Below, piece after piece: positions 16,108-25,147 of a stretch of 64,000 nucleotides of DNA. The stretch comes from Streptomyces sp. HSG2. Its GTDB lineage: Bacteria; Actinomycetota; Actinomycetes; Streptomycetales; Streptomycetaceae. Below the pieces are notes generated by a model. That model ran no database searches and was not told the DNA's origin. It worked only from the letters and a program-made list of their open reading frames with translations. Position numbers and translations under genes: made by a program. Position 1 is the first letter of the stretch. Every line of letters begins with the position of its first letter. The DNA lies in NCBI RefSeq assembly GCF_016598575.1, contig NZ_CP066801.1, positions 4,754,501 to 4,818,500 on the forward strand, in the 5' to 3' direction.

Positions 16108-16953
16108 GTGACAGAGTCGACCGCCGTCAGCCGGACCGTCGATCGCGGGACCGCCCGGCTGTTGCCCGACGTGGACCGGGCGCGGGCCTGGCTGCTGACC
16201 GTCGACGGAGCCCCGCAGTCCTACGTCGACCTGGACGCTCCGGAGCATCTGGAGTTCGAGTACACCCGGCGGCTCGGGCATGTCCTGGACGTGGTCGCGC
16301 CCCCCGGGCTGCCCCTGGACGCACTCCACCTCGGCGGTGGGGCCCTGACCCTGCCCCGATACCTGGCGGCCACCCGGCCGGGTTCGCGACAGGACGTGGT
16401 GGAGGTGGACAGGCGTCTGTGGGAGCTGGTCGCGGAGCGGCTGCCCTTGCCGGACGCCTGTGGCGTCGCCCTGCACGTGGCGAACGCCCGCGCCTGGCTG
16501 GCCGACGCGCCGGAGAAGTCGGCCGACGTGTTGGTCGCCGACGTCTTCGGCGGCGCCCGGGTACCGGCCGAGGTCGCCTCGCTGGGGTACGCCCGCGAGG
16601 CCGAGCGTGTGCTGCGAGGCGACGGCGTCTACCTGGCCAACCTCGCGGACGCCACGCCTTTCGCGTTCGTCCGTTCCCAACTGGCCACCTTCCGAACGGT
16701 ATTCGAGGAGGTACTGGTCATCGCCGAGCCCGGCGTGCTGCGCGGTCGCCGGTTCGGCAACCTGGTGCTCGTGGCGGCCCACCGGCCCGTCGACACGGTG
16801 GGCCTGTCCCGAAGGATCGCCGCCGACGCCTTCCCGGCCAGGGTGGTGCGCGGCGACGCGTTGCGGGACCTCGTCGGGGGTGCGGCCCCCGTTCGAGACG
16901 AGGACGCGGTCCCTTCGCCGGAGCCGCCGGAGGGGGCGTTCCGCCTCGGTTGA
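16108..16953 (+). CDS. Spermidine synthase-like methyltransferase-fold protein
   Basis: A 281-residue protein of the polyamine synthase fold, starting at GTG 16108 after GGAGAG. The nucleotide-binding turn is LHLGGGALTLPRYLAATRPG near residue 73, followed by the acidic strand VVEVDRRLWEL and a later VLVADVFGGARVP, where spermidine synthases have their catalytic Asp. Proteins of this form occur widely in actinobacteria without a linked SpeD, so polyamine synthesis is not assured. There are no membrane segments. It sits after tuf3 and before a thioesterase with no obvious pathway link. Confidence 0.8.
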   Translation: MTESTAVSRTVDRGTARLLPDVDRARAWLLTVDGAPQSYVDLDAPEHLEFEYTRRLGHVLDVVAPPGLPLDALHLGGGALTLPRYLAATRPGSRQDVVEVDRRLWELVAERLPLPDACGVALHVANARAWLADAPEKSADVLVADVFGGARVPAEVASLGYAREAERVLRGDGVYLANLADATPFAFVRSQLATFRTVFEEVLVIAEPGVLRGRRFGNLVLVAAHRPVDTVGLSRRIAADAFPARVVRGDALRDLVGGAAPVRDEDAVPSPEPPEGAFRLG

Positions 16954-17070
16954 GGGCGGGTCGATCGCGGCCGTGCTCCTCCGCGCCACCGCTCGGCGAC
17001 CGGGCTCGCGGCGGGGGCACCGCCGTGGTGGGCGCCCGGTGAGGGACGAGGTCGGAGAGGGCTGGCCGGC

Positions 17071-17089
17071 GTTACTACCCGTCGGTAAT
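17071..17089. promoter_or_regulatory. Operator candidate before DUF4442 gene
   Basis: GTTACTACCCGTCGGTAAT has TTAC and GTAA at its ends and lies immediately before the start codon of the thioesterase gene. Its reverse complement shares the core TAC-C/T-G-A/G-CGGGTA with the TetR/acyl-CoA dehydrogenase intergenic region (51330-51342). Overlap with the ribosome-binding zone suggests repression. Weak symmetry; inferred. Confidence 0.45.
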
Positions 17090-17098
17090 ATGTCGTGC

Positions 17099-17551
17099 AT
17101 GACAGTCGACAGCTCCTCGATGGGCGAAATGCTGGCCACAGCGGTCCCGATGGTGCGCACCCTGAACCTGGAGTTCGTCGAGGTGACCCCGGAGCGGGCC
17201 GTGCTCCGACTCGCGGACCAGCCCGCTTACCACAACCACCTCGGCGGCCCCCACGCCGGCGCCATGTTCACGTTGGCCGAGTCCGCCAGCGGGGCCATCG
17301 TCCTCACCGCCTTCGGCGAGCAACTCTCGCGCGCGGTCCCGCTCGCGGTGCGGGCCGAGATCGACTACAAGAAGGTCGCCATGGGGCCGGTGACGGCCAC
17401 GGCGACGCTCGGACGCCCGGCCGGGGAGGTCGTCGCCGAGCTCGACGAGGGCAGGCGCCCGGAGTTCCCGGTGAGCATCGCGATCACCCGGGAGGACGGT
17501 GCCGTGTCGGGCGAGATGACCGTGATCTGGACCCTGCGCCCCAACTCCTGA
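17099..17551 (+). CDS. DUF4442 hotdog-fold thioesterase-like protein
   Basis: A 150-residue protein with the hotdog fold of PaaI-type thioesterases. The conserved AYHNHLGGPHAGAMFTLAES near residue 42 carries the HxGG and Gly-rich helix start that form the acyl-CoA pocket. The strand VRAEIDYKKVAMGPVTATATL follows, and the end EMTVIWTLRPN is characteristic. ATG at 17099 and ATG at 17090 are both possible starts. It likely hydrolyses or binds acyl-CoA. The operator-like repeat just upstream links it with fatty-acid type regulation. Confidence 0.85.
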   Translation: MTVDSSSMGEMLATAVPMVRTLNLEFVEVTPERAVLRLADQPAYHNHLGGPHAGAMFTLAESASGAIVLTAFGEQLSRAVPLAVRAEIDYKKVAMGPVTATATLGRPAGEVVAELDEGRRPEFPVSIAITREDGAVSGEMTVIWTLRPNS

Positions 17552-17659
17552 CCGATCGGGACGAGGCCTGCCCCGCCAGGCCGGGGCCCGGGCCCCGTGG
17601 GGTGAAGATCACAGCCTTCTCCTCGCCCGGCCGAGAGGCGCGCTGAGTACCGTGAGCGG

Positions 17660-18421
17660 GTGCGGATGCCCAAGAACACGTTCTCGTCCTGGTGGCGCGG
17701 CCTCGGGCAGCGCGCCGTCCACGCGAGCTGGGCCTGGGTGCAGCGCACCGGCTCGGTCACGGCCGAACACCCCGGGCGCCTCCGCTTCCGCTCGCTCGGT
17801 CCGGGCACCCGGCTGGCCTTCCCCCTCGGCACCGTCTTCGGCGAGCCGTGGATCGAGCTGGGCGCGCATTGCGTCATCGGCGAACAGGTCACGCTGACCG
17901 CCGGCCTCATGCCCGACCTCGACCTCGGCCCCGAGCCGATCCTGCGCATCGGCGACGGCGTGGTGCTCGGCCGCGGCAGCCACGTGATCGCCGATACCAC
18001 CGTCACCGTGGGAAGCGACTGCTACTTCGGCCCCTACGTCTACGTGACCTCCACCAACCACTCCTACGACGACCCGCATCAACCCATCGGCAAACAGTGG
18101 CCCCGGATGAGGCCGGTGGAGATCGGCCCCGGTTGCTGGGTCGGTACCGGCGCCACGATCCTGCCCGGCGCCCGGATCGGACGGAACGTGGTGGTGGCGG
18201 CGGGAGCCGTCGTCCGGGGCGAGGTACCCGACCACGCGGTCGTGGCGGGCGCGCCCGCCCGAGTCGTGCGCCGATGGAACCCGGAAACCGGCTGGCAGCC
18301 CCCGCTGCGCACGCCGGCACCCGTCCCCATACCCGCCGGCATGACGCCGGAGCAGCTTTGCTCCCTGGCGGCCCCGGCTCCCTCCGCGTCCGACCCGACC
18401 CCGCTCGACGCCGACGCCTGA
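17660..18421 (+). CDS. Left-handed beta-helix (hexapeptide) acyltransferase
   Basis: A 253-residue protein with isoleucine-patch hexapeptide repeats across residues 40-205, for example GAHCVIGEQVTLTAGL, IGDGVVLGRGSHVIAD and IGPGCWVGTGATILPGARIG. The catalytic-type His is in VTSTNHSYDDPHQPIG, and VVAGAPARVVRRW closes the domain. This is the WbbJ/NodL pattern: trimeric O-acetyltransferases of sugars or cell-wall glycans. The C-terminal 45 residues are proline-rich and not conserved in type. The start is uncertain: GTG 17660 or ATG 17666. A strong hairpin follows 90 bases later. Confidence 0.87.
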   Translation: MRMPKNTFSSWWRGLGQRAVHASWAWVQRTGSVTAEHPGRLRFRSLGPGTRLAFPLGTVFGEPWIELGAHCVIGEQVTLTAGLMPDLDLGPEPILRIGDGVVLGRGSHVIADTTVTVGSDCYFGPYVYVTSTNHSYDDPHQPIGKQWPRMRPVEIGPGCWVGTGATILPGARIGRNVVVAAGAVVRGEVPDHAVVAGAPARVVRRWNPETGWQPPLRTPAPVPIPAGMTPEQLCSLAAPAPSASDPTPLDADA

Positions 18422-18510
18422 ACCCCCGGACCGAGGCCGTACGACGTGACGCGGTGTCGGAGGTCCGCGCCTTGCGACAGGACCCGACCGGCGGGCCCCG
18501 GTCCGCCGCC

Positions 18511-18555
18511 GTGCCCCGGCACCGCGGGGCTCCCTCCCTCGAGGTGCCGGGGCAC
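18511..18555 (+). terminator. Strong hairpin after acyltransferase gene
   Basis: GTGCCCCGGCACC (18511-18523) and GGTGCCGGGGCAC (18543-18555) are a perfect 13-pair stem around a 19-base loop. It lies between two plus-strand genes and probably isolates the XRE regulator gene from upstream transcription. Confidence 0.65.
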
Positions 18556-18717
18556 GGCCGGGCACCCGGTCGGCCATCCCGCCCGGAGACTCGCGGGATG
18601 GCGCCGACCGACCGCGACTGTCCCGGTCTCGGCGCCCCGCAGTAGAGTGCCGAGGACGACCGACGTCCCAGGGGCGGTCCCCGGTCGTGGACCATCTCGG
18701 CGACAACTGGACGGAAC

Positions 18718-19290
18718 GTGGCGGACCTCGACCTGCTGGCCCAGTCCCTGGCACGCAACGTCAAGCGCTGGCGGGCCGACCGGGGCTTCACCCTGGAGAC
18801 GCTCGCCGCGCGCGCCGGGGTCAGCAGGGGCATGCTCATCCAGATCGAGCAGGCCCGCACCAACCCCAGCATCGGCACCGTGGTGAAGATCGGCGACGCG
18901 TTGGGCATCAGCGTCACCACCCTGCTGGACTACGGGCAGGGGCCGACCGTCCGGGTCGTCCCCGCCGAGCGTGCCGTACGGCTCTGGCAGACCGATGCCG
19001 GGAGCCACAGCCGACTGCTCGCCGGAGCGGAGGCGCCCGGCCCGCTGGAGCTGTGGGACTGGCGCCTCGTGCCGGGCGAGAGCAGCGCCTCGGACCCGCA
19101 TCCCGCGGGCACGGTCGAGTTGGTGCACGTCACCGTGGGGGAGCTGACCCTCACTGTGGACGGGTCGGCCCACCGCGTACCGGCGGGCGCGAGCGCCACC
19201 TTCGCGGCCGACACGGACCACGCCTACGGCAACGAGGGCGACGTCCCGGTGGAGTGGGTCATGGCCGTGTCGGTTCCACCCGTCCGCTGA
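18718..19290 (+). CDS. XRE-family regulator with C-terminal cupin
   Basis: A 190-residue transcription factor starting at GTG 18718. Residues 8-62 form the helix-turn-helix (LAARAGVSRGMLIQIEQART, NPSIGTVVKIGDALGISV). Residues 105-180 form a cupin barrel (ELVHVTVGELTLTVDG, then DTDHAYGNEGD) that senses a small ligand. Such XRE-cupin proteins commonly repress adjacent genes for amino-acid or polyamine use. Here it has no operon partner and the next gene is convergent, so the target is probably elsewhere or itself. Confidence 0.9.
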   Translation: MADLDLLAQSLARNVKRWRADRGFTLETLAARAGVSRGMLIQIEQARTNPSIGTVVKIGDALGISVTTLLDYGQGPTVRVVPAERAVRLWQTDAGSHSRLLAGAEAPGPLELWDWRLVPGESSASDPHPAGTVELVHVTVGELTLTVDGSAHRVPAGASATFAADTDHAYGNEGDVPVEWVMAVSVPPVR

Positions 19291-19540
19291 GCGACCCCGG
19301 CGCGGGGCATGAACTCCGGCCACCGCACTCCGGCTCGCGGAACATCGGCAAGACGCGCACCGAGTGCCCATCCGGCCGGGCCCGACGTCCTCCACACGAC
19401 CGGAACCGAGCGGCCTCGCCCTCTTGGTCTCGGACACCCGAGGACGCGACCCACCGCGGCCACGACCTCATGCGGCCCGGGAACGTCCGGCAGGACCTCT
19501 CGTCCGCGTCGAGGGCCGAGCCCCGGCCCGGGGCGCGGTC

Positions 19541-19559
19541 GGTGACCCGCCGGGTCACC
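19541..19559 (-). terminator. Palindrome overlapping CoA-binding gene stop
   Basis: GGTGACCCG and CGGGTCACC form a perfect 9-base inverted repeat around one base, covering the TGA stop of the minus-strand CoA-binding gene. It may act as a terminator between the convergent genes. Confidence 0.4.
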
Positions 19560-19965
19560 GACTCAGGGCGCCGAGTTCGACGGCCGCGCACCGGTCCATC
19601 ACCATCTCCAGCCCGGCGGCGCGGGTCCGTGCGAAGGCGGCCTCGTCGACGACGCCCAACTGGAACCAGACCGCACGGGCGCCCTTGGCGACGGCCTCGT
19701 CCGCAACACTCCCCGCCAGCGAACTGTTGACGAAGACATCGACGACGTCGACGTCGAAGGGGATGTCCGCCAGCGAGGCGTAGCCCGGTTCACCGTGCAC
19801 CGCCTCCGCCCGGGGGTGCACCGGTACGACCCGCTTGCCGTGCCGTCGCAGCACGCCGGCCACGCCGTACGCGGCGCGCCGACGGTTGCCGGACAGACCC
19901 ACCACCGCCCAGGTGTCGCCCAGCTCTGTGAGGATCCTGCGGACACTCGTGTCGTCGCCGTACAC
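19555..19965 (-). CDS. CoA-binding Rossmann domain protein (YccU type)
   Basis: A 136-residue single-domain protein. The opening WAVVGLSGNRRRAAYGVAGV and KRVVPVHPRAEAVHGEPGYA are the CoA/nucleotide-binding Rossmann segments. DVVDVFVNSSLAG and ARAVWFQLGVVDE complete the fold seen in succinyl-CoA synthetase alpha chains and in the stand-alone YccU family. The function of the stand-alone type is not established. The start is the GTG at 19965, set by a perfect AGGAGG six bases upstream; longer in-frame starts are ruled out by that signal. Confidence 0.88.
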   Translation of the reverse strand: MYGDDTSVRRILTELGDTWAVVGLSGNRRRAAYGVAGVLRRHGKRVVPVHPRAEAVHGEPGYASLADIPFDVDVVDVFVNSSLAGSVADEAVAKGARAVWFQLGVVDEAAFARTRAAGLEMVMDRCAAVELGALSR

Positions 19966-20150
19966 CGGCACCCTCCTTCGTCTGCCGTCGTCCGTACAAC
20001 GGCGAGGGTGCCTCGGGAGTTCCCGTCTCCGGAGTGCCGGGGACGCCGCCGGGGGCTTCCCTCGACTCGGGGAACCCGCGGCCGGGGTCCGGGTTTCGGT
20101 CGAGACCATGGGGAAGCGTCGCGGGGCGGGCGGGAGGCTAGGGTGTTCGG

Positions 20151-20777
20151 ATGGACGAGTACCGCACGCTCGCGCGCGCGGGCGTGCACGAGATCGAGGT
20201 CAACCGGTCGCGCTTCCGCTGCGCGCTCGCACCCGCCGCCGACGAACAGGCGGCCCGGGATTTCGTGGCGCGGGTCGGCAGGGAGCACGCGGACGCCTCC
20301 CACAACTGCTGGGCCTACGTCGTGGGCGCGGACGCGGCCGTTCAGCGCTCCGGCGACGACGGAGAGCCGGGGGGCACCGCCGGCCTCCCGATGCTCCAGA
20401 TGCTGCTGCGGCGGGACATGCGCTACGTCGTGGCGGTGGTCACCCGGCACTTCGGTGGAGTCAAGCTCGGCGCGGGAGGGCTGATACGGGCCTACGGTGG
20501 CGTGGTCGGTGAGGCCCTCGACGCGGTGGGCACCCTCACCCGGCGCCGGTTCCGACTGGTCGCCGTCGTGGTGGACCACCGGCGGGCGGGCAGGCTCCAA
20601 AACGACCTGCGGGCCGCCGGCCGGGTCGTCAGGGACGTGCGCTACGGGGAGTTCGTCACCCTGGAGCTCGGGTTGCCCGACGCCGAGCTGGAGGCGTTCG
20701 GGTCCTGGCTCGCCGACGCCACCGCCGGCACGGCGACGCTCGCCGTGGGCGGCGAGGTGTTCGCCGACGCCCCGTGA
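20151..20777 (+). CDS. YigZ/IMPACT-family protein
   Basis: A 208-residue protein of the UPF0029/IMPACT family. The N-terminal domain has FRCALAPAADEQAARDFV, the family signature HNCWAYVVG, then DDGEPGGTAGLPML and VTRHFGGVKLGAGGLIRAY. The C-terminal ferredoxin-like DUF1949 part follows from about residue 140. Eukaryotic IMPACT modulates the Gcn2 kinase; the bacterial role is unclear, perhaps ribosome- or nucleic-acid-linked. Start ATG at 20151. Confidence 0.9.
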   Translation: MDEYRTLARAGVHEIEVNRSRFRCALAPAADEQAARDFVARVGREHADASHNCWAYVVGADAAVQRSGDDGEPGGTAGLPMLQMLLRRDMRYVVAVVTRHFGGVKLGAGGLIRAYGGVVGEALDAVGTLTRRRFRLVAVVVDHRRAGRLQNDLRAAGRVVRDVRYGEFVTLELGLPDAELEAFGSWLADATAGTATLAVGGEVFADAP

Positions 20778-20868
20778 GCCACGCGCGAGAGCGGGGGGCC
20801 GCCTCTCCCCGAGAGGGGAACCGAAGGGGAGGACGATGGTCGGAACCGGCGGCTAGTCTCGGGGGACC

Positions 20869-22032
20869 ATGAGAATGCTGCACACGTCCGACTGGCATCT
20901 GGGCCGGTCCTTCCACCGGGTGAACATGCTCGACGCCCAGGCCGCGTTCGTCGACCACCTGGTCGAGACGGTGCGGGAGCACGACGTCGACGTCGTGCTC
21001 GTCGCGGGCGACGTGTACGACCGGGCCGTCCCCCCGCTCGCGGCCGTCGAGCTCTTCGACGACACCCTCCACCGGCTGGCCGCCCTGGGCGTCCCCACGG
21101 TGATGATCTCCGGCAACCACGACTCCGCGCGCCGCCTGGGAGTGGGTGCCGGGCTGATCGGGCGGGCCGGGATCCACCTGAGGACCGCCCCCGCGGACAT
21201 CGGCGCTCCGGTACTCCTGGGCGACACCCACGGCGACGTCGCGCTGTACGGGCTGCCCTACCTGGAGCCGGGGCTGGTGGCGGCCGAGTTCGGGGTCGAC
21301 CGAATCGGCCACGAGGCCGTGCTCGCCGCCGCCATGGACCGGGTCCGCGCCGACCTGGCCACGCGGCCCGCGGGCACTCGCTCGGTCGTCCTGGCCCACG
21401 CCTTCGTCACCGGCGGCGCGCCGAGCGACAGCGAACGCGACATCACCGTCGGAGGCGTCGCCGCCGTTCCCCTGGGCGTCTTCGAAGGGGTCGACTACGT
21501 CGCGCTGGGCCATCTGCACGGCTGCCAGACCCTCACCGACCGGATCCGGTACTCGGGGTCGCCGCTGCCGTACTCCTTCTCCGAGGCGGACCACCGCAAG
21601 AGCGTGTGGCTGGTCGACCTGGCCGCCGACGGAGCGGTCCGCGCCGAGCGCGTCGACTGTCCGGTGCCACGGCCCTCGGCGCGGCTGCGCGGCCACCTGG
21701 AGTGGCTGCTCTCCGCCCCCGAACTGGCCCGTCACGAGGACTCCTGGGTGGAGGCCACCCTCACCGACCCGCTCCGCCCGGACGAGGCGATGACCCGGCT
21801 CACGGCGCGCTTCCCGCACATCCTGAACCTCGTCTTCGCCCCCGAGCGCCCCGACGAGGAGCCCACCGTCTCCTACGCCCGCCGACTGGCCGGTCGCGGT
21901 GACCGACAGATCGCGGAGGACTTCGTGGCGCACGTCCGAGGCGTGGCAGCCGACCCGGAAGAACGTGCCGTCCTGGGCGAGGCGTTCGACGCCGTTCGGG
22001 CCGACCGCGTCCGACGGGAGGTGGCCGGGTGA
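20869..22032 (+). CDS. sbcD: Exonuclease subunit SbcD
   Basis: A 387-residue Mre11-type nuclease. The five phosphoesterase motifs are present: TSDWHLGRSF (residue 5), VAGDVYDRAVPP, SGNHDSARRL, LAHAFVTGG and ALGHLHGCQ. These coordinate two manganese ions. A capping domain fills residues 270-387. SbcD with SbcC cleaves hairpins, palindromes and protein-blocked DNA ends. It is followed by sbcC after 43 bases, forming the standard operon. Confidence 0.95.
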   Translation: MRMLHTSDWHLGRSFHRVNMLDAQAAFVDHLVETVREHDVDVVLVAGDVYDRAVPPLAAVELFDDTLHRLAALGVPTVMISGNHDSARRLGVGAGLIGRAGIHLRTAPADIGAPVLLGDTHGDVALYGLPYLEPGLVAAEFGVDRIGHEAVLAAAMDRVRADLATRPAGTRSVVLAHAFVTGGAPSDSERDITVGGVAAVPLGVFEGVDYVALGHLHGCQTLTDRIRYSGSPLPYSFSEADHRKSVWLVDLAADGAVRAERVDCPVPRPSARLRGHLEWLLSAPELARHEDSWVEATLTDPLRPDEAMTRLTARFPHILNLVFAPERPDEEPTVSYARRLAGRGDRQIAEDFVAHVRGVAADPEERAVLGEAFDAVRADRVRREVAG

Positions 22033-22075
22033 CCGCCCGCTTCCCCGCCTCGCACGACGGACGCGAGGGGCCCCG

Positions 22076-25072
22076 ATGAGGCTGCACCGTCTGGAGATCA
22101 CGGCGTTCGGCCCCTTCGGCGGTCACCAGACGGTCGATTTCGACAGCCTCTCCGCCGCGGGCCTGTTCCTCCTCCACGGACCCACGGGCGCGGGCAAGAC
22201 GTCCGTCCTGGACGCGGTCTGCCACGCCCTGTACGGATCGCCGCCAGGCGCTCGTCAGGGCCACCAGGCGGCGCACCTGCGCAGCGACCACGCCGCTCCC
22301 GGGGTGCGCACCGAGGTGCGCCTGGAGCTGACCGTCGCCGGGCGCCGGCTGGAGATCACCCGCCGACCGCCTTGGGAACGCCGCAAGACGCGGGGTTCGG
22401 GAACCACCGTGGACAAGGCGCAGACCTGGCTGCGCGAGTACGACGCCGAGGCGGGGAGGTGGCGGGACCTCAGCCGCTCCCACCAGGAGGTGGGGGAGGA
22501 GGTCGTCTCCCTGCTCGGGATGAGTCGCGACCAGTTCTGCCAGGTGGTGCTCCTGCCGCAGGGTGACTTCGCGCGTTTCCTCCGGTCGGACGCCGAGGCG
22601 CGCGGGAAGCTGTTGGGGCGTCTGTTCGACACCGGTCGCTTCGCCGACGTCGAGAGACATCTGGTCGATCTCCGACGCGCCGCGGAGGGGCGGGTGACGG
22701 AGGGTGACACCGCCCTGATCGCCGACGCGCACCGCATGCGGCAGGCGGCCGGCGGGGCGATGTGGCTGCCCGAACTCTCCCCTGGCGATCCCGGACTCGC
22801 CGAGGAGATTCTCGCCGCGGCGGCGATCGCCCGCACCACCCTGCGTGAGCGACTGGCCGTCGCCCGCAGTCGCCTCCGGATCGCCGAGGCAGCCGAGGCC
22901 TCCGCCGAGCGTGAACTGGCCCTGGTCCGCGAGCGACACCGTCTCCAGGGGGAGTACGCCCACGCCCGCGAGCGCGCCGAGAAGCTGGCGGAGCGAGCCG
23001 AGGCGTACCACGAGGACCAGCGGCGGCTGGAACGCGCGCACCAGGCGGGAACGGTGCGGCCCGCCCTCGCGCTGAGGGCGACGGCCGAGGCCGAGCACCG
23101 GCGCGCCGCCGCCGCCGAGGCCGACGCGCGTACCCGGCTGCCGGCGCGGTACGCCGAGGCCGACGCGGCCTCCCTGGCCGCCGCGGCCCGCCGGACGGCC
23201 GAGGAACTCGGCGCCCTGGACGCGGCGCGCCGCGCCGAGGATCGGCTGGCCGAATTGCTCGTCGAACGAGCCGACCTGGACCGTGCCGAGGACGCCGATC
23301 ACGCTCTGCTGACCGAGACTCGGGATCGACTGGCCGGGTGGAGCAAGCGCCACGAGTCCCTCCTCCGGCGCGTCGACACCGCGCGGGAGGCGGCAGACCG
23401 GGTCGATCGGCTCGCCGACCGGTCCGAGGACACGCTGATCCGGCTCACCGCCGCCGTCCGGCGGGACGAACTCGCCGTCGAGTGCGAGGCGCTGGCTCGG
23501 GCGGCCCTCGACTCCGCCGAGCGGGCGTCCGAGGCGAAGCGACACTGGCTCGACCTCAAGGAGCGTCGCCTGGAGGGCATCGCCGCCGAGCTGGCCGCCA
23601 CTCTCGCTCCCGGGTGTCCCTGCCCCGTCTGCGGTGCCGCGGAACACCCCGCTCCCGCCCCGAGAGGAACCGGTCACGTCGATCGCGCCGGCGAGGAGGC
23701 CGCCCTCTCCGCCCACCAGGCCGCCGAGGATCGGCACGTCGCGGACCGGCGGCGGCTCGCGCTCCTCCGGGAGGAACTCGCCTCGGCGTCCGCCACGGCC
23801 GGGGACGCCCCCCGCGAACGTCTCGCGGCGGAAGCCGAGGAACTGCGTGCGCTGCTCGCGCGAACTCGCGACGAGGCCGCCGACCTGCCCTCGGCGCGCG
23901 AGGAGACCCTCCGTTCGGAACGACGACGCGAGCAGCACGAGGCCGGCCTTCGGGAGGTGGCCCTGCGGTCCGCCTCGCGTTCCGCGCGGCGTGAACGCCT
24001 GGAGCAGGAGCGGGCCGTACTGGAGGAGGAGCTGGCGCGCGCAAGGGGCGAAGCGGAGAGCGTGTCCGCGCGCGCGAGCCGACTGGAGACGTCGGTCGGG
24101 TGGCTCTCCGAGGCGGCGGAGAGCACGCGTGTCGCCGAGGAGGCCGCCGAACGCCTCAAGGACGCCGACGCCGGGCTCGCCGACGCGGCGTACCGGGCCG
24201 GTTTCGACACCCCGGGCGACGTGGTCGGCGCGCTGCTCGACGACGCGGACCGGCGGGTCCTGCGCGATCGGTCGGAGGAGTGGCGTCGAGAGGAAGCCGC
24301 GGTGCGACTCGTGCTCACGGACGAGGCCACGGCACTGGCCGCGAGCCACCCACCCGTCGACCCGGCCGAGGCCGAGCTCGGCGCGGCGCGGGCGCGCCGG
24401 CGCGCCCGCGAGGCGGCCTCCGCCCACGATGCCGCGGACCGGTGCCGGGCCGAGCTGGACACCCTGTCCGCCCGCGCCTCGGAGGCGGTGCGCGCCCTGG
24501 CGCCGCTGCGCCGGGAACACGACCGGGTGGCGCGAGTCGCCTCCCTTGTGGCGGGTACCTCGGCGGACAACGTCCGCAGGATGCGGCTGGAGACGTACGT
24601 CCTCGCCGCCCGACTGGAACAGGTCGCCGCCGCCGCCGGTGCGCGCCTGCTGCGGATGTCGGCGGGGCGCTACACGCTCGTCCACTCCGACGATCGCACC
24701 GGTCGTGGCCGCAGCGGTCTCGGCCTGCGCGTCGTCGACGCCTGGACGGGGCGGGAGCGGGACACCTCGACCCTCTCCGGAGGCGAGACGTTCTTCGCCT
24801 CGCTGTCCCTGGCCCTCGGGCTGGCCGATGTGGTCACCGACGAGGCGGGTGGCGTCCGTCTGGACACCCTCTTCATCGACGAGGGCTTCGGCAGCCTCGA
24901 CGAGGAGACCCTCGACGAGGTCCTCGACGTCCTGGACTCCCTGCGGGAGCGGGACCGCAGCGTCGGTATCGTCAGCCACGTGCCCGACCTGCGGCGGCGC
25001 GTCCACGCGCGACTGGAGGTCGTCAAGGGACGCTCCGGCTCGGAGCTTCGCCGCCGCGGCCCGGGTCGTTGA
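22076..25072 (+). CDS. sbcC: Exonuclease subunit SbcC
   Basis: A 998-residue Rad50-type SMC ATPase. Walker A is GPTGAGKTS (about residues 35-43). Two long Arg/Glu/Ala-rich coiled coils flank the zinc hook CPVC at residues 516-519. Near the C-terminus are the ABC signature LSGGETFFASL and the Walker B LFIDEGFGSLD. The coil arms are rich in Ala and Arg, as usual for actinobacteria. The start is the ATG at 22076 (MRLHRLEITAFGPFGG), the usual beginning of the ATPase head. It works as a dimer with SbcD on DNA ends and palindromes. Confidence 0.95.
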   Translation: MRLHRLEITAFGPFGGHQTVDFDSLSAAGLFLLHGPTGAGKTSVLDAVCHALYGSPPGARQGHQAAHLRSDHAAPGVRTEVRLELTVAGRRLEITRRPPWERRKTRGSGTTVDKAQTWLREYDAEAGRWRDLSRSHQEVGEEVVSLLGMSRDQFCQVVLLPQGDFARFLRSDAEARGKLLGRLFDTGRFADVERHLVDLRRAAEGRVTEGDTALIADAHRMRQAAGGAMWLPELSPGDPGLAEEILAAAAIARTTLRERLAVARSRLRIAEAAEASAERELALVRERHRLQGEYAHARERAEKLAERAEAYHEDQRRLERAHQAGTVRPALALRATAEAEHRRAAAAEADARTRLPARYAEADAASLAAAARRTAEELGALDAARRAEDRLAELLVERADLDRAEDADHALLTETRDRLAGWSKRHESLLRRVDTAREAADRVDRLADRSEDTLIRLTAAVRRDELAVECEALARAALDSAERASEAKRHWLDLKERRLEGIAAELAATLAPGCPCPVCGAAEHPAPAPRGTGHVDRAGEEAALSAHQAAEDRHVADRRRLALLREELASASATAGDAPRERLAAEAEELRALLARTRDEAADLPSAREETLRSERRREQHEAGLREVALRSASRSARRERLEQERAVLEEELARARGEAESVSARASRLETSVGWLSEAAESTRVAEEAAERLKDADAGLADAAYRAGFDTPGDVVGALLDDADRRVLRDRSEEWRREEAAVRLVLTDEATALAASHPPVDPAEAELGAARARRRAREAASAHDAADRCRAELDTLSARASEAVRALAPLRREHDRVARVASLVAGTSADNVRRMRLETYVLAARLEQVAAAAGARLLRMSAGRYTLVHSDDRTGRGRSGLGLRVVDAWTGRERDTSTLSGGETFFASLSLALGLADVVTDEAGGVRLDTLFIDEGFGSLDEETLDEVLDVLDSLRERDRSVGIVSHVPDLRRRVHARLEVVKGRSGSELRRRGPGR

Positions 25073-25147
25073 GCCAAGGCCCGCCCCGGACCTCTCCCGG
25101 CCGTTGCTCCGTCCTTCGCCCGGCGGGGTGGAGCGAACCTCAAGCCG

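Noticed and set aside
14572..17160. An 862-codon minus-strand frame opposite tuf3
   Set aside because: It is a shadow of tuf3 and its neighbours; residue mix is non-protein-like.
21800..25006. A 1068-codon open frame on the minus strand opposite sbcC
   Set aside because: Its translation is rich in Gly, Arg and Val with no domain pattern, and it mirrors the high G/C third positions of sbcD and sbcC on the other strand.
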